Source of the DNA: Curvularia sp. ZM96
Lineage: Eukaryota > Ascomycota > Dothideomycetes > Pleosporales > Pleosporaceae
NCBI GenBank assembly: GCA_022457065.1
Contig: JAJGBQ010000007.1
Span: 372,001-436,000 of the forward strand
Direction: 5' to 3'
Length of the DNA: 64,000 bases
The notes under the pieces were generated by a model. The model saw only the letters and a list, made by a program, of their open reading frames with translations, made no database searches and had not been told where the DNA came from. Each line of letters opens with the position of its first letter. Position 1 is the first letter of the stretch. The position numbers and the translations under genes are program-made. Below are positions 42,728 to 53,966 of the stretch, one piece after another.

Positions 42728-45700
42728 AAGTATCCTGGCCTCTTAAAGAAACAACGAAAACCACAAGAGAAGCAATGTTTAATGACATAGAGGGGATTTA
42801 TCGCATAGCATAGCGTTGCATCAACGAGGCGTTTATTGGGCTCTGGGATTTCTTTTTGGATCTGGGCTGGCAGTTGGGAGTGGCTCGTTGCGGCCACACT
42901 GTTGTTTCCGCGCATTCGCTTTCGACCCGGGTCTTCCAATGCGATGATACCCCAAGACGAGTTTTGAACCTACCAAACAATTTTATAATCAACCATATCT
43001 TTACGCATCATCGTTTACTGTTCTGCTACATTCTCTGCACAAGCCAGCCGATCTGCTCGTGAGCAACCACCGCATTCAAAGCGGTCATGGGACGTTGCCG
43101 TAACACCCGGATCCCCCAGTCACCTTCCCATTTTGGTCAATTCCTTCGCTGTCGTTGGCCATTGGTTGGACCGTCGATCTGTACGACAAGACAACGTCGC
43201 AGTGGATATGCGCTTTTTGATTGCTCATAATGTTGGGATTTTCCTAGGCCTCCCAGAAACCCGTCATCTTTCTACGCCAAGAGTTACTACGCCAGGAGCT
43301 TGCCGTCATCGATCGGCGGACGCGGATTGTGCATGATGTTGGAATTTTACCGGAATAGGATATTGGGGCGGGCAGGACCGACGCCAAAAAAAAGTAACGC
43401 AAGGTACCGAGTTTTGAGCCTCTGTGCTTGGCATTCAAAGGGATGGACTACAAGTTGTCACAGAATCTTGTTTTCAAGGGTCCGTTTTCGCTAGATTAGA
43501 CGGCCTGGGGCTGATTTTGGGGCCGAGTTTGGGATATGAATACGAAGTTTGGGCTTGTTGAGTGTATCTTTGCTACGCGCCACTCGTATTACAAGAGTGG
43601 ACATGGGGGACATGGGGGACATGGCCTCGGCTACTTTGAACTTGTAACTTTGAAAGCGCATTAAAATTGGATATGTCATACCGGTTGGCGCACACTGCAC
43701 TAGAATCCAATGCAATTGTCCGGCGTCGCTTTTGTCTTTTTATTGCGCAAAAAAAAAACACTTTACAGTCATGCGTTCGCATTGAATGAGCCCCAGGGTG
43801 AATGCGATCTCGCTCGTGTCGATCTAGTTCGCATCTACATATAGATATCTGGGACCAGGTACGCCATCGCAACCTGATCTACACATATCCCAAATAGGCA
43901 TGCCCGATTGCTTCCATTGAAGCCCAAAACTAGGGATGAAGTAGCGCCTCTGGGCTATAGGTATCCCTAGCTGATTTCACATTCGCTGTCGCTGTCGCAA
44001 TACGCTTTTCCCTACTCCTACATCTACCAGAGTTGGAAGAAGAACACCAGTGTTTCATGCCCCTCAGACCATGCACACAATGCGATCACTCGACCTCCTC
44101 GAAGCCCACGCCTCCCCCTGTCATCCCTCATCACCAGCCCATCACTCCCACAAACACCTCCACCCTCCCCCACACAAAGTCCCCAATACACTCCCCTCAA
44201 CCCCTCCCTGCATGCCTCACCAAACAAGCCTCCCCAAGCCCACTTAGCGCCTCGATCAGCGCTGCCAACAGTCGCTTATGTAGGTAAATTACCATAATAG
44301 GACCGACAGAAATCAGGCCCTTCATCTCGGATATCGTACCCTTGCTTCTGCCAACCAACTCAGTGCTCAGGGAAGACCGTGGCAAGGTTGTTGTCCGTGT
44401 TTGCACAGCCACAAGGACGTATGTGCACGGGCCAGGTGGATAGACGGCGGGGTGAATGCAATGAGTTCGGGCTTGTTAAGGAGGGGAAGATGGGGATGTC
44501 CGGGGTTTCAGCATCAATACTAAACAAGCTTGAAGGACAGGGCGGGTAATATCAGATCCTATCATGACATTGTTCCTGTAGAGAGAGAAAAAAACGGTCA
44601 AGGAAAAAAATCGTGGAGGTTACGAAAACAGCTCTTCTAACACTTTTACGTATATTTTCGAATGCTAATAGTACAACAATAGGGGACTGACAGCAACTAC
44701 AGAAGAAGAAAAAAATTGAGAGCTATCTCACGTCGTCAACTCCGCAATCAATTCTATGTCATACGAAAACCGTAGTTACTACGTATCCTAACGCAATAAT
44801 ACTCGGCTTTTCTCAGTCAAAATTAAGCTTGATAATGACTCTCAAGTTGTGTGTACCTGTTCGTCTGCTAATTATCCTGACGCTCGAAAGAACCTCCGTG
44901 AATAACGTGCCCACCATCAAGTCTAGCACACTTAACACTGTTCGCACTCACGGATGATCTGAAGTCGCTTATTCGGGCATCATCTTTCATAAGCGCAGCG
45001 AACGGAGAAGACTGTTTACTACCATGATGTAGCTCATGCGAATACAGGGGGTAGATAGGAACTAGTACCCATTCTGACATAACCTATTACAGCTGGATAT
45101 CCCAGGACGAATTTTTCCCTAACCAATGTAACCACTCCGGGACGCTGGACTTTGTAGCAAAGAGGTCAAATACGAGTCCGTTCCACCTTGATAAATTTTT
45201 GTGACTACATGCACTACCGCTGCTCACGCTGATAAAGCACTCCCAGGCTTACCTTCGAAATCCTTCAAACACACAAAGAACACACCGCACCCATACTCTC
45301 TTTCGTATTTAAAGTCTCCATAGCCACCCAAAATCATAGCGTTGGAATAGACTGACTTGCGTTCTGGTCTTTGTTCTCAACACTTAACAGTAGAAGCACT
45401 ATGACAATCTTCACCCAGCACCTCTCTCCACCCCACCTCCTATGCATGCTCCCAAAAAAATCCCTATACCTCAAACACTTCCCCGCAGAATCCAAAAAAG
45501 AGAGAATGCCCTCTAACTTCATGGCGCTGTTCGGTCCTCAGCTGGCACTGCCCGTGATACGCAAGACAGCCAATCAGCACGCCCGGAATCGACTCATTGT
45601 GATGCCGATCGCAACGCTCTAGCATCATACACACCTCCCGACATAGCCATGCCCCTTTGACGCGCCAGAGCGAAAAAAAAGTGAGCTATGGCTGTGTTGG

Positions 45701-45853
45701 TACGGGAAGAAAAAAAGATATATATGTCTTACGTGTAGGTCTCGGGATGAATGTGAAAAGCTATCAAACCTTACTACTTGAGATTGACATTGTTTTTATT
45801 ACAGCCAGAGAACATTTATTTAGCGACGAGATATCGCAAGCAGACAGGCAGAA
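42728..45853. other. Longest gene-poor stretch of the window
   Basis: About 3.1 kb with no supported gene. It holds A-rich and C-rich tracts (e.g. A9 at about 43747; a strongly C-rich region 44080-44240), many short frames, and no transposase traces or inverted repeats that I can see. Upstream of 45854 lies the promoter of the ABC-F gene. Confidence 0.4.
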
Positions 45854-48231
45854 ATGGTAAGGAAAGCTAAGGACGTAGCGGCAGCGGCAGTGGAAGAGCA
45901 TCCGGGCGGTGGGCATATTTCAGTCAGTGTGCAGCAGTCACGATATGCACTGGATGCTGTTGACGCACCAGCTTCAAAAGAGGTATGTGCAAAAAGCTCT
46001 AAAACACACACAACTAAATCGAGGCTCACATAAATCCATCCAGCTACTCATCAAAGACCTATCCATTGCAGTCGGCAACCGAGAATTAGTCTCCCGAGCA
46101 ACGCTACACCTGGTAGAAGCGCGCCACTACGTGCTAGTCGGGCGGAACGGGACCGGCAAGTCGACGCTGCTCAAAGCCATTGCCGATGGCTTGGTCCCTG
46201 GCATCCCCTGGAGTACGCGTATCCTGCTCCTTGGCCAGACGAGAGAAACAGACATCGGGGAAGACACGGCCGAGCTTAGGCTAGAGAGCGAGACCGTCTT
46301 GCAACATGTGGTCCGAAGCGATCAAGTTCGGGAGCGCTACATGCAGGAAGCGAAGACGCTTAGTGACGCGATCGAGAACTCTAATGACCCCATTGCGCCA
46401 GTCCGGGCGTATAGGCGCATTGGCCATGCTAGACTAGCACTGCAGTTAAAGGAAGGACATCGTATTGCGGAGAGAAGGAGTGGGGCTCGAGGAAAGCAGG
46501 CCAGAAAGGAACTGGTCAGGCTCGAGGAGCGTTTTCAAGAGTCTGAGAAGCGTTTGGCGGAGAGTGAAGGCGACATGGATCCTGCCACGATAGGCAAAGA
46601 GACACAAGCTGCCATGGACATGCTTTCTGGCGTACAAGCCTCGCTGGATCTTATGGACGCAAACAGTGCCGAGTCCAAAGCCCGGATGGTCCTGGCCGGT
46701 CTGGGATTCAAGGCCGAGCGCATTAATGGTCCGATATCAGAACTCTCCGGAGGTTGGCGGACGCGTTGTGATCTTGCTTGTGCACTCACACAATATGCTG
46801 ATGTGCTCTTGCTCGACGAGCCTACCAACTTTCTCGACTTACCATCCATCATCTGGCTACAGGGTTACATCAACAACCTGAAAAGTACCACAGTCCTAAT
46901 CACAACCCACGATCGAGACTTTGGGGACGCAGTGGCGGAGGAGCTCATTATCCTGCGCAATCAGCAATTTGAGACGTTTCGCGGCAATCTATCCCTTTAT
47001 GAACGGGAGCGATGGAAGAAATTCCGGTACTTGACGAAGATGAAGGAGGCACAGGACAAGCAGAGGAAGCACATGGAGAAGACCATTGCGGGCAATATCA
47101 AGGCTGCTAAGGACAAGGGTGATGACAAGAAGCTCAAGCAAGCTGCGTCCAGGCGGAAGAAATTAGATGAACGGATGGGAATGCAGGTCAGTGCCAAAGG
47201 CGGTCGCTTCAAGCTCAACCGCGACCTTGCGGGCTATCACACCGGGCGTCGTGGAGAGATTGAGATACCAGACTTTGATCCTCCGGTAGAGCTTTCTTTC
47301 CCGCGTCAGCCACCCGATCTGAGGTTCCCGGGCGCACTGGTAAGCCTCGAAAATGTGTCGTTCGCATACCCCAAGCGCAAGAAAACGCCAGTCCTGAAGG
47401 ACATTAGCTTGACCATACATCCAGGAGCGCGTATCGGGCTGGCAGGTCTTAACGGCTCTGGTAAGACAACTCTGGTATCGCTGATCATGGGCAGCAACGA
47501 TGGAGAGGGCCTCACGCCGACGTCCGGGACCATCGCGCGACATGCCAGAGTGCGAGTCGGACGCTTCTCGCAGCAGTCGGTCGAAGAGATTACTGCCATT
47601 GGATCCGAGGAGCCTCAACTGACCGCCCTCGGCCATGTAATGAACTCAGTGGGCGACAACGTTCAGGAGAAGGATGCGCGAGGGGTCCTGGGGGGGCTGG
47701 GTCTCCACGGCCACACAGTGTCGGACGTGCCACTAGTGTTGCTCTCAGGAGGGCAAAAGGTCAGGGTGGCGCTGGCTAAGCTGCTGTGGCCGCCTCCGCA
47801 GCTGCTCATCCTCGACGAGGTAACGACGCATCTGGACGCAGACACCATCATGGGACTGGTTCTGGCACTGAGAGAGTACGAGGGGGCATTATTAGTGGTG
47901 ACCCACGACCGGTTCTTCATGAGGTACGTAAGAGGCCGAGGCGCCAGTCGCGAGCCTGGAAATAGTGATAGCAAGGTTCAGCTATTGACCGCCCCACAGA
48001 ACCGCCGTGGAGGGAGAGTGGCCGTACAAGCTAGCGCCAGGGGTTCGCAGGCTCGAGGACGAGGCTGGCGACGACAGCAGCGACTCAGAGGACGCGGCCG
48101 AGACAGGGGTAGGTCCGGGAACCGTTTTTCGGCTGAGCAAAGGACAGCTCCAGAAGCTAGCGGGCGGCATGGACGAGTATGAGGAGATTGCGGCGCGAAC
48201 AGCAGCTCGGATGGGCCAGGCGTCGGGGTGA
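45854..48231 (+). CDS. ABC-F family ATPase, 746 aa
   Basis: Exons 45854-45982, 46044-47923 and 48000-48231 join in phase. The donors are GTATGT and GTACGT and the acceptors CCAG and ACAG. There are two ABC domains and no membrane segment. Domain 1 has Walker A GRNGTGKST (about residues 76-84), signature LSGGWRTR and Walker B DVLLLDEPTNFLD. A Lys/Arg-rich linker follows (KDKQRKHMEKTIAGNIKAAK, with a QAASRRKKLDERMG stretch). Domain 2 has Walker A GLNGSGKTT, signature LSGGQKVRVAL and Walker B LLILDEVTTHLD. The second exon boundary lies just after HDRFFMR. The third exon gives the usual acidic tail (GDDSSDSEDAAE) and a last helix. ABC-F proteins act on ribosomes in translation control; which paralogue this is I cannot say. 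Reading through the second intron would give a different, less likely C-terminus. Confidence 0.9.
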
Positions 48232-48755
48232 GAGCGGAGGATGATGGAGGAGTGAGGCGAGGTGAGGTGAGAGAGACACGCGTGCTGTCGCGCGGCGGGG
48301 GCCAACCAGGGCGCGCGAGCAAAAAAGAGAGGAGAGTGAGCGCATCTCGACTCGACTCGACTCGACGTCGTCTGACAGACGCGCGGGCCAGCAGCTTCGG
48401 GCGGGCTTGCTTCCCGCTGCGCGCACAGACGGCTTGGCGGCTGCTGCGCGCGCATCATGGCGCGCCCAAGGGCGGTTTAGGGGCAGCTTTTCACGCCAAG
48501 CTGCCAGAGTAATATTGCTCCCACGCGTCGCTCCCTTTGACTACAGCGTCCAATTGGTCTTCACTCATTTGCCATTGGCCTCGACCATGCCCTTTTTCTC
48601 TACTCTGCCCCTTCTATCCATAATCTCGTAATCCTAATAATGCCATAGCCGTGGCCCTTAATCCTCCGACCGTCGTGCATGAAGAACCGTTTCATTTTTG
48701 ACAAAGCTCGAGCCTAGGAAACCCTGAAGACCCGTCATAGTCTGCGGCCAACACC
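48232..48755. other. Intergenic between ABC-F and zinc-binding protein genes
   Basis: About 520 bp with GC-rich first half including a repeated CTCGA motif at about 48345-48365, then a T/C-rich promoter-like part. No gene seen. Confidence 0.4.
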
Positions 48756-50791
48756 ATGGCCGAAGCCGACCCCTCCTCGACTCCTCGCTCCAACTCCGAA
48801 CCGCAGCTCAAGGCTGCCAAAGACAAGAACTGCCCCTTCTGCGGCCAGGCCTTTACCTCGTCCAGCCTGGGCCGCCACCTCGACCTCTACATCCGCGCCA
48901 AAAACCCAAAGGCGCCCGACGGCATCCATATTGTCGATGAGATCCGAAAGCTACGCGGCGGCATCACCCGGCGGCAGGCCAAGGGCAGCGTCTCGACTCC
49001 AAGACGCGATGACAGCGGCTCCAGCACCCCCGCCAACAAGAAGCGGGTAGCCAGCGAAGACTCGTCCATGCTCATGCAGAGCCCCGACGACGACGACGAA
49101 TCCGTCGAAGCGGCAAAGACCAGAGGATCCTTCAAGGACGTCAGCTGGGGAGGCGGCAACCGACCCTCGCGCCTCATCACCAAAACGCCAGACCCGCGTC
49201 GGGATGTATCGCGCCAGCTGCGAAAGGCAGATCTCGATCAGAGGCAGAAGACGAGCGAGGAAATCGAGATTGCAACGGCCACGGAGATGGCGCTGCGGGA
49301 GCTGTTGAAGAGCGTCCGCGAAGCAAAGTAAGTGTCGTCCCGACCCGATTACCCACTAGCGCGCCCCAGACTAACAGGCGCAGTGCAAAAGCATCTGGCA
49401 TCGGCCTCTTCGACTTCGATCCTTACGCCCAAAACTTTCCCTCTCTGTGCCTCCACATCCTTCCCGCGCCCTCGACCCTCTTCTCCCCGACGCCCTTTCC
49501 AACGGCCGAGTCATGGTCTATCGCCCCGCCAGGGCAAAAGCAGTTCGAAGCGCTGAATAAGCAGGTACGCGAGCGTCTGCTTGCCTACCAACGCCAACGA
49601 CACCTCAACCAAGTCTTTCCTTCTAATACTTCTAATCCTAACGCTCCTTCCTCAGCCACTACTTCACCACTTCCTACCCCACCTCTCTTTGATCACGACC
49701 CCCAACGACTTTTTGGCCACATTGCCGATGCTTACCACCACTGGACCCAGCATTCCGACCAGACGAGACAGGACTACTGGCAGATTGAGATCCTCCGCTG
49801 CTATGCCCGTGCCGACGACAGGCGACGAGAGGCCGAAGTCCAGCTCGAAAATGCACGCAGAGAGATCGATTACCTCAAGGCTAACCGCTGGTCGTCCGGC
49901 GGCCCCGATGTGCTGCCTATTACCATCAATCTGAGCACCGACACGACCAAGGAGCTTGCGAAGCATGGCATGGACTACCGCAACTGGGACTATGATCGCC
50001 TTATCGACAAGTGGCGGACGGCCATACGCGAAAACAGGGTATCTGTCTCTGGTCTATCTGCCCAGAAGGCATTGCCTGGTGACACCAGTTCGCGTAGCTG
50101 TTCCATGACGAGCCAGCCTGCGCAGGCTTATGCTTCCAACCAGCCCAGACAAGGTAGCCCGATCAAAGCCGAGACTGGAATGCCCTTTAGCGCACCGGCA
50201 ACTGTGAACGGCGATGTGGGTAGCGACCAAGTTGATGCCGAGGGCGACGACGACGACGACGGAATTGACCTCACCCCGCACACAAACGACGAGGAAGACG
50301 CAATCCATCACATCCAGCATCAAGCACATCGTCAATCCGTGCATCAGCCCCAGCCTCAGCACCACCACAACGCGCCCCTCCAGCCCACGCCGCCACATCA
50401 TCAGCAACAGTTCCAGCCTCACATGCAGACGCCCCAGCACATCACGCAAGCCCAGATTGCTCAGGCCCAGGCCCAGGCTCAAGCGTGGGTAGCAGCCCGC
50501 CAGCACATGAATCAGTCGCACAACCAAGACTTCCACCCCCATCAGCAGCATCAGCTCTCACCCCATTTGCAGCATGTCAGCTCAGCCGACAGCAGCCGAC
50601 GGGAATCGCTAGCCATGATGGATCCGCATAACCTGAGCCAAGGCAACATGGGCGGTATGGGTGGGTCGATGGGCATGTCAGGTGGTATGGACGGTCTTGA
50701 CAGCCACCAAGATCAGTTCCTACGCCTAGACATGGGCATGCAAACTGGTTTCGTCGGTTCTAACGATGGTGGCGTTTCCATGGGTTCGTAA
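48756..50791 (+). CDS. Conserved fungal protein with CxxC zinc motif and Q/H-rich tail, 659 aa
   Basis: Exons 48756-49327 and 49384-50791 join in phase (GTAAGT to GCGCAG). Residues about 27-50 contain a C-x2-C-x11-H zinc-binding motif (CPFCGQAFTSSSLGRHLDLY) followed by a conserved segment (IRAKNPKAPDGIHIVDEIRK). Residues about 80-150 are polar. A helical region with WQIEILRCYARADDRRREAE, a predicted coiled coil, lies near residues 320-350. VLPITINLSTDTTKELAKHG and NWDYDRLIDKWR follow. The last 250 residues are low complexity, with Gln/His/Pro-rich runs and then Gly/Met repeats (MGGMGGSMGMSGGMDG). Such make-up suits a nuclear or transcription-linked protein, but the function is unknown. The whole second exon is open, so a weak internal intron signal was not used. 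Confidence 0.8.
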
Positions 50792-51905
50792 GACGCCTCG
50801 GCCGCCAAGCCTGTCTATATCAAAAGGAGATGTTTTCGCAAAGCGGTAGCATGATTGATGGTCATGTCTACCGAAAACGTTTGGTTCTTCCCTTTGTTAC
50901 ACTTGTTTCATTTGTCCACCTTTCTAGTTTCTTTCTCTATTTCTCAGCTTGGCCTTACCGTGCGATACTCATATACCCGGCCTCGTCATTTGATACCCCT
51001 CTTTTACCTTTTGTATACCCTTTAACTAATAATTTCGGCATTTCACACTAAGAATGGCACTTTTCCTTTGTAGAGTCTTCAAGCCTTCGTTGGCAGAACA
51101 CTTGGGCGGCCACCTTTGCACATCATTTGTATATACCCGTTTATAAACTTCATCTCCATAGATAGTAGATATATTGGCGGAACCTGGCGGCGGAAAGAAC
51201 TGGATGGGCTACCTAATAGTAAAAATAAAACTTGGAAATCGACCCGTGGCCCCAGTCGCGGTGAGAGACTTTCAAATCACAGCGTTCGATATGTCTAGTG
51301 TGCTACTGTCATCTCAAGCCCCAAAGGAGCGAGGTTCAGTGCAAATATGTCAATGTTGAAGCACAACCCGGAGTGGCAAAAAGCTTGGCTAAGCCGCATG
51401 CTCTTCTAGATGTAATAGATCTTCTCGTATGTCACTCTCACGGAAATTCACGCGCCTTGCCAAATATGGCTCGGATCCACTCGCTCGTTTGCATCCTTTG
51501 TATAGCCGGCTTGTGAGAGTGAGGGTCAACGAAAGCAACATGCCAGAACGGTTTGGATAACCACAGCTTATAGATATGTCTAGAGAGCATGGTACGATGG
51601 ATTGCTAACTGTGAGAAGAGCTGATTCATTTGAATCTCGCCTATCAGGCTTGCGAGGGCGCCTCTCAAATTAGGCAGTGTGCGCTTGATATCACGCGCTT
51701 CGTCGATAGGAAAGACGTCCACGAGGTGGTGAACGGTGAGGGTGGAGAAGCTGGGGTAGTGAACTGTGAGCAGTGAACCTGGCGTGCCTGCCTAGGGTCC
51801 TTGAGGTGACTGCAAGCCAGAGAACTGCAACCTTGCTCTTGCCATTTCAAGTCGAGGTCCCTTTCCGTGATAACAGCTTCCTCAACCGACCGACCTGGTA
51901 ACCAC
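50792..51905. other. Intergenic with a possible minus-strand coding fragment
   Basis: About 1.1 kb. From 50800 to 51100 it is T-rich, typical of a 3' UTR. From about 51770 down to 51438 the minus strand reads a protein-like stretch (see findings); no complete model with start codon could be built. Confidence 0.35.
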
Positions 51906-53123
51906 ATGCGGGCCTTCACCTCACCCTCATTACTGGCTGTGCATCCATCAACGTACGACATTCTCGCAAGCAGTGTCTCCACGACACCCAACATGACTGT
52001 CAACAATACCGATAACGCGGTTTCTGTAGCTGATAAAGGATATGGAAGAGCTAGAGAATGGCTACAACAACGCCTACACAAAGTGGTCCCCCGAAAAACG
52101 CTGAGGCACACAAAGGAAGACACACACATACAGCGTAGGGCGTCTCTCAAGCGACCATCTACTGCACCAGCAGTTGGAAAAGCTTTCACGTTGGATGATA
52201 TATCTCTCAAACCAAAAGTTCCGATCGATACCAAACAGTCTTCGTCTCGTCCACTGATCCTACCTCCAATCCGGCCACTGCGACCAGACTCCAGCATCAT
52301 TCGAAATGTGACTGCGTGGCTCGAAGCGAGTACAATCACTCCGTCAACCCCGCTCATGTCTGGTGTCTCATATTGGAAAGAGGCGGCGGATCTTGGTCCT
52401 AAAGACTCTGCGGTTGCACAGCATGCTGTTCCGCTGTTCGTGGCTTCACGCGCAGTCAGACCGCCAAAAGCAGGCAAACAACAAACACGGCACTTTCGAC
52501 GTTCTGCTATCAAAACGCAAGTTCGGATGCCTTCGTTATTGCGCACCAAACCCCAACATCCCAGGGCGCTGGGTAGAAATCGTACCAACAGACAGTCGAC
52601 GTCTATGCCGCCTTTGGCTATTTCATTTGAGAGTGTCCGAGAAGGTGTCGCTCCTGTGCTTACGAAGCAAGACCAACATTCTCTGACGCCTCTCATATCG
52701 CCATCAAGTCTGTACACATCAATGCGTCGAGGAGTGTCATTGGTTGACCAGTTGCCACAAGAACACTCTTCTTCCTGGCCTCATCCAGCAACCGGCACGA
52801 GGTTCGGCAGTTCAGAGAGTGAACCTCAGCGGTGTATGAACAAGCTGTCAGCACGAGGCGCAGAGGATACACGGCCATCAACAGCAGCCGCCGGTCTATT
52901 TCGCGAAGGCTCTATGGGCGACCTGTCGGATGCCCCAACCTACTCTTCAGGACCACCACCGCCATCCTATCGTTCGCGTCCTGATTCAATACTCACCACA
53001 TCATCTTTCGGTTGTATTGATGGAATGAACCCGGCGCAGCGACAAATCAGCCAGCAGCGAGCTGCATTGCAACGAGGGGTGAGATGCAGGTTGAAGCGGC
53101 TAGCTCAAAACTTTGCAATCTGA
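51906..53123 (+). CDS. Uncharacterised basic, Ser/Pro-rich protein, about 405 aa
   Basis: Open frame with first ATG at 51906 (context CCACATGC). The next ATG, at 51993, has a better context (AACATGA) and would give 376 aa; upstream only a GTG is in frame. The protein is basic and polar, with SLKRPSTAP and other basic Ser/Pro patches. A hydrophobic-helix segment SSIIRNVTAWLEAST lies near residue 140. The C-terminus has GPPPPSYRSRPDS and a helical, Arg-rich end (RGVRCRLKRLAQNFAI). I recognise no domain. A long frame on the opposite strand overlaps it but is less protein-like. Low-complexity fungal proteins of this kind are often lineage-restricted. Confidence 0.55.
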   Translation: MRAFTSPSLLAVHPSTYDILASSVSTTPNMTVNNTDNAVSVADKGYGRAREWLQQRLHKVVPRKTLRHTKEDTHIQRRASLKRPSTAPAVGKAFTLDDISLKPKVPIDTKQSSSRPLILPPIRPLRPDSSIIRNVTAWLEASTITPSTPLMSGVSYWKEAADLGPKDSAVAQHAVPLFVASRAVRPPKAGKQQTRHFRRSAIKTQVRMPSLLRTKPQHPRALGRNRTNRQSTSMPPLAISFESVREGVAPVLTKQDQHSLTPLISPSSLYTSMRRGVSLVDQLPQEHSSSWPHPATGTRFGSSESEPQRCMNKLSARGAEDTRPSTAAAGLFREGSMGDLSDAPTYSSGPPPPSYRSRPDSILTTSSFGCIDGMNPAQRQISQQRAALQRGVRCRLKRLAQNFAI

Positions 53124-53966
53124 ACTGGGGGACGGACGACACGAACAGCCCGGAGCCCAACTAAGGAAAAACTACGGGGCGCGATACACAATCATGACGA
53201 CAAACTACCGGGAAACAAGCAATCACATGATTACTTTTATATCGAAGAAGCATATTTACGCAACATGCATAGGGATGAATGGCTGGCTTCTTCGCATCAC
53301 CAGCGGGCGTTGCTCCAATAGCACACTCAGGCGGATGCAGAAATCGCATGCTGCTGGACGGTCGGCGGAGCAATGCTGGAAGATGGAGTGCAGTCTTAGA
53401 CACTAGGGATTATAGTATCAAGAAGAAAGTAGAGCTAAGCACTGTAGCAGTTATACTGTAGTTATCTTGAACAATGGGCATTCCACTCGTCTGGCGAACA
53501 AGATAGGAGTGTGATCTAGTAGTTCTTATGTCATATATCGACGATTCCCAAAGCAAATGGTTGTGTATACTGTAAGTAAGAGGCGGGTGGAACGCGGAGG
53601 CCAAGTCATATGACGTTTGGCCGGGCCGCGGTCACCGAAAGCGGCTGGGGCTGATTCACCGCCTGCTTATTTGATGGCAGCGCGCTGCACTCCACACCAT
53701 TGCCATCCATTGTTATTGGATCCGACGTGGCACGCTGCACGACGTCCCAACGCTCCCACGCTCGCAATTGAATGTCCATGGCCACCCGCTAGATCAGCTC
53801 GGCCGCCAGCTCGACGAACCTCTCTGCTGGCTGCTCCACTTTGCTGCTGCCCACGCGCAGAGACAACGACGCATCGTTACAGCAGCTACATGCACCCTCG
53901 ACGGTTCATCCGCAGCCGGGACTCCACTTGAAAGACACCACGCAGCCCGCACAGTCAGACGTGAGC
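53124..53966. other. Intergenic upstream of the Tco89-like gene
   Basis: About 840 bp. The right half (53600-53960) is GC-rich and should be promoter and 5' leader; an in-frame open stretch without ATG reaches back to 53841, so a short upstream exon is possible. Nothing else is seen. Confidence 0.4.

Noticed and set aside
47924..48182. Read-through C-terminus of the ABC-F protein (Arg/Gly-rich)
   Set aside because: Splicing 47924-47999 gives the acidic tail and final helix expected of ABC-F proteins, so the read-through frame is not used.
47978..48458. Several minus-strand frames over the end of the ABC-F gene
   Set aside because: They lie opposite the third ABC-F exon and GC-rich 3' flank and have Ser/Pro/Arg-rich shadow composition.
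49565..49655. Possible intron (GTACGC ... CTAAC ... CTCAG) in the second exon of the zinc-motif gene
   Set aside because: It is 91 nt long, so removing it would shift the frame, while reading through is open to the natural stop.
51665..52717. Minus-strand frame of 350 codons overlapping the unknown plus-strand gene
   Set aside because: Composition and lack of motifs look like a shadow of the plus-strand frame; only the separate frame near 51438-51790 looked protein-like.
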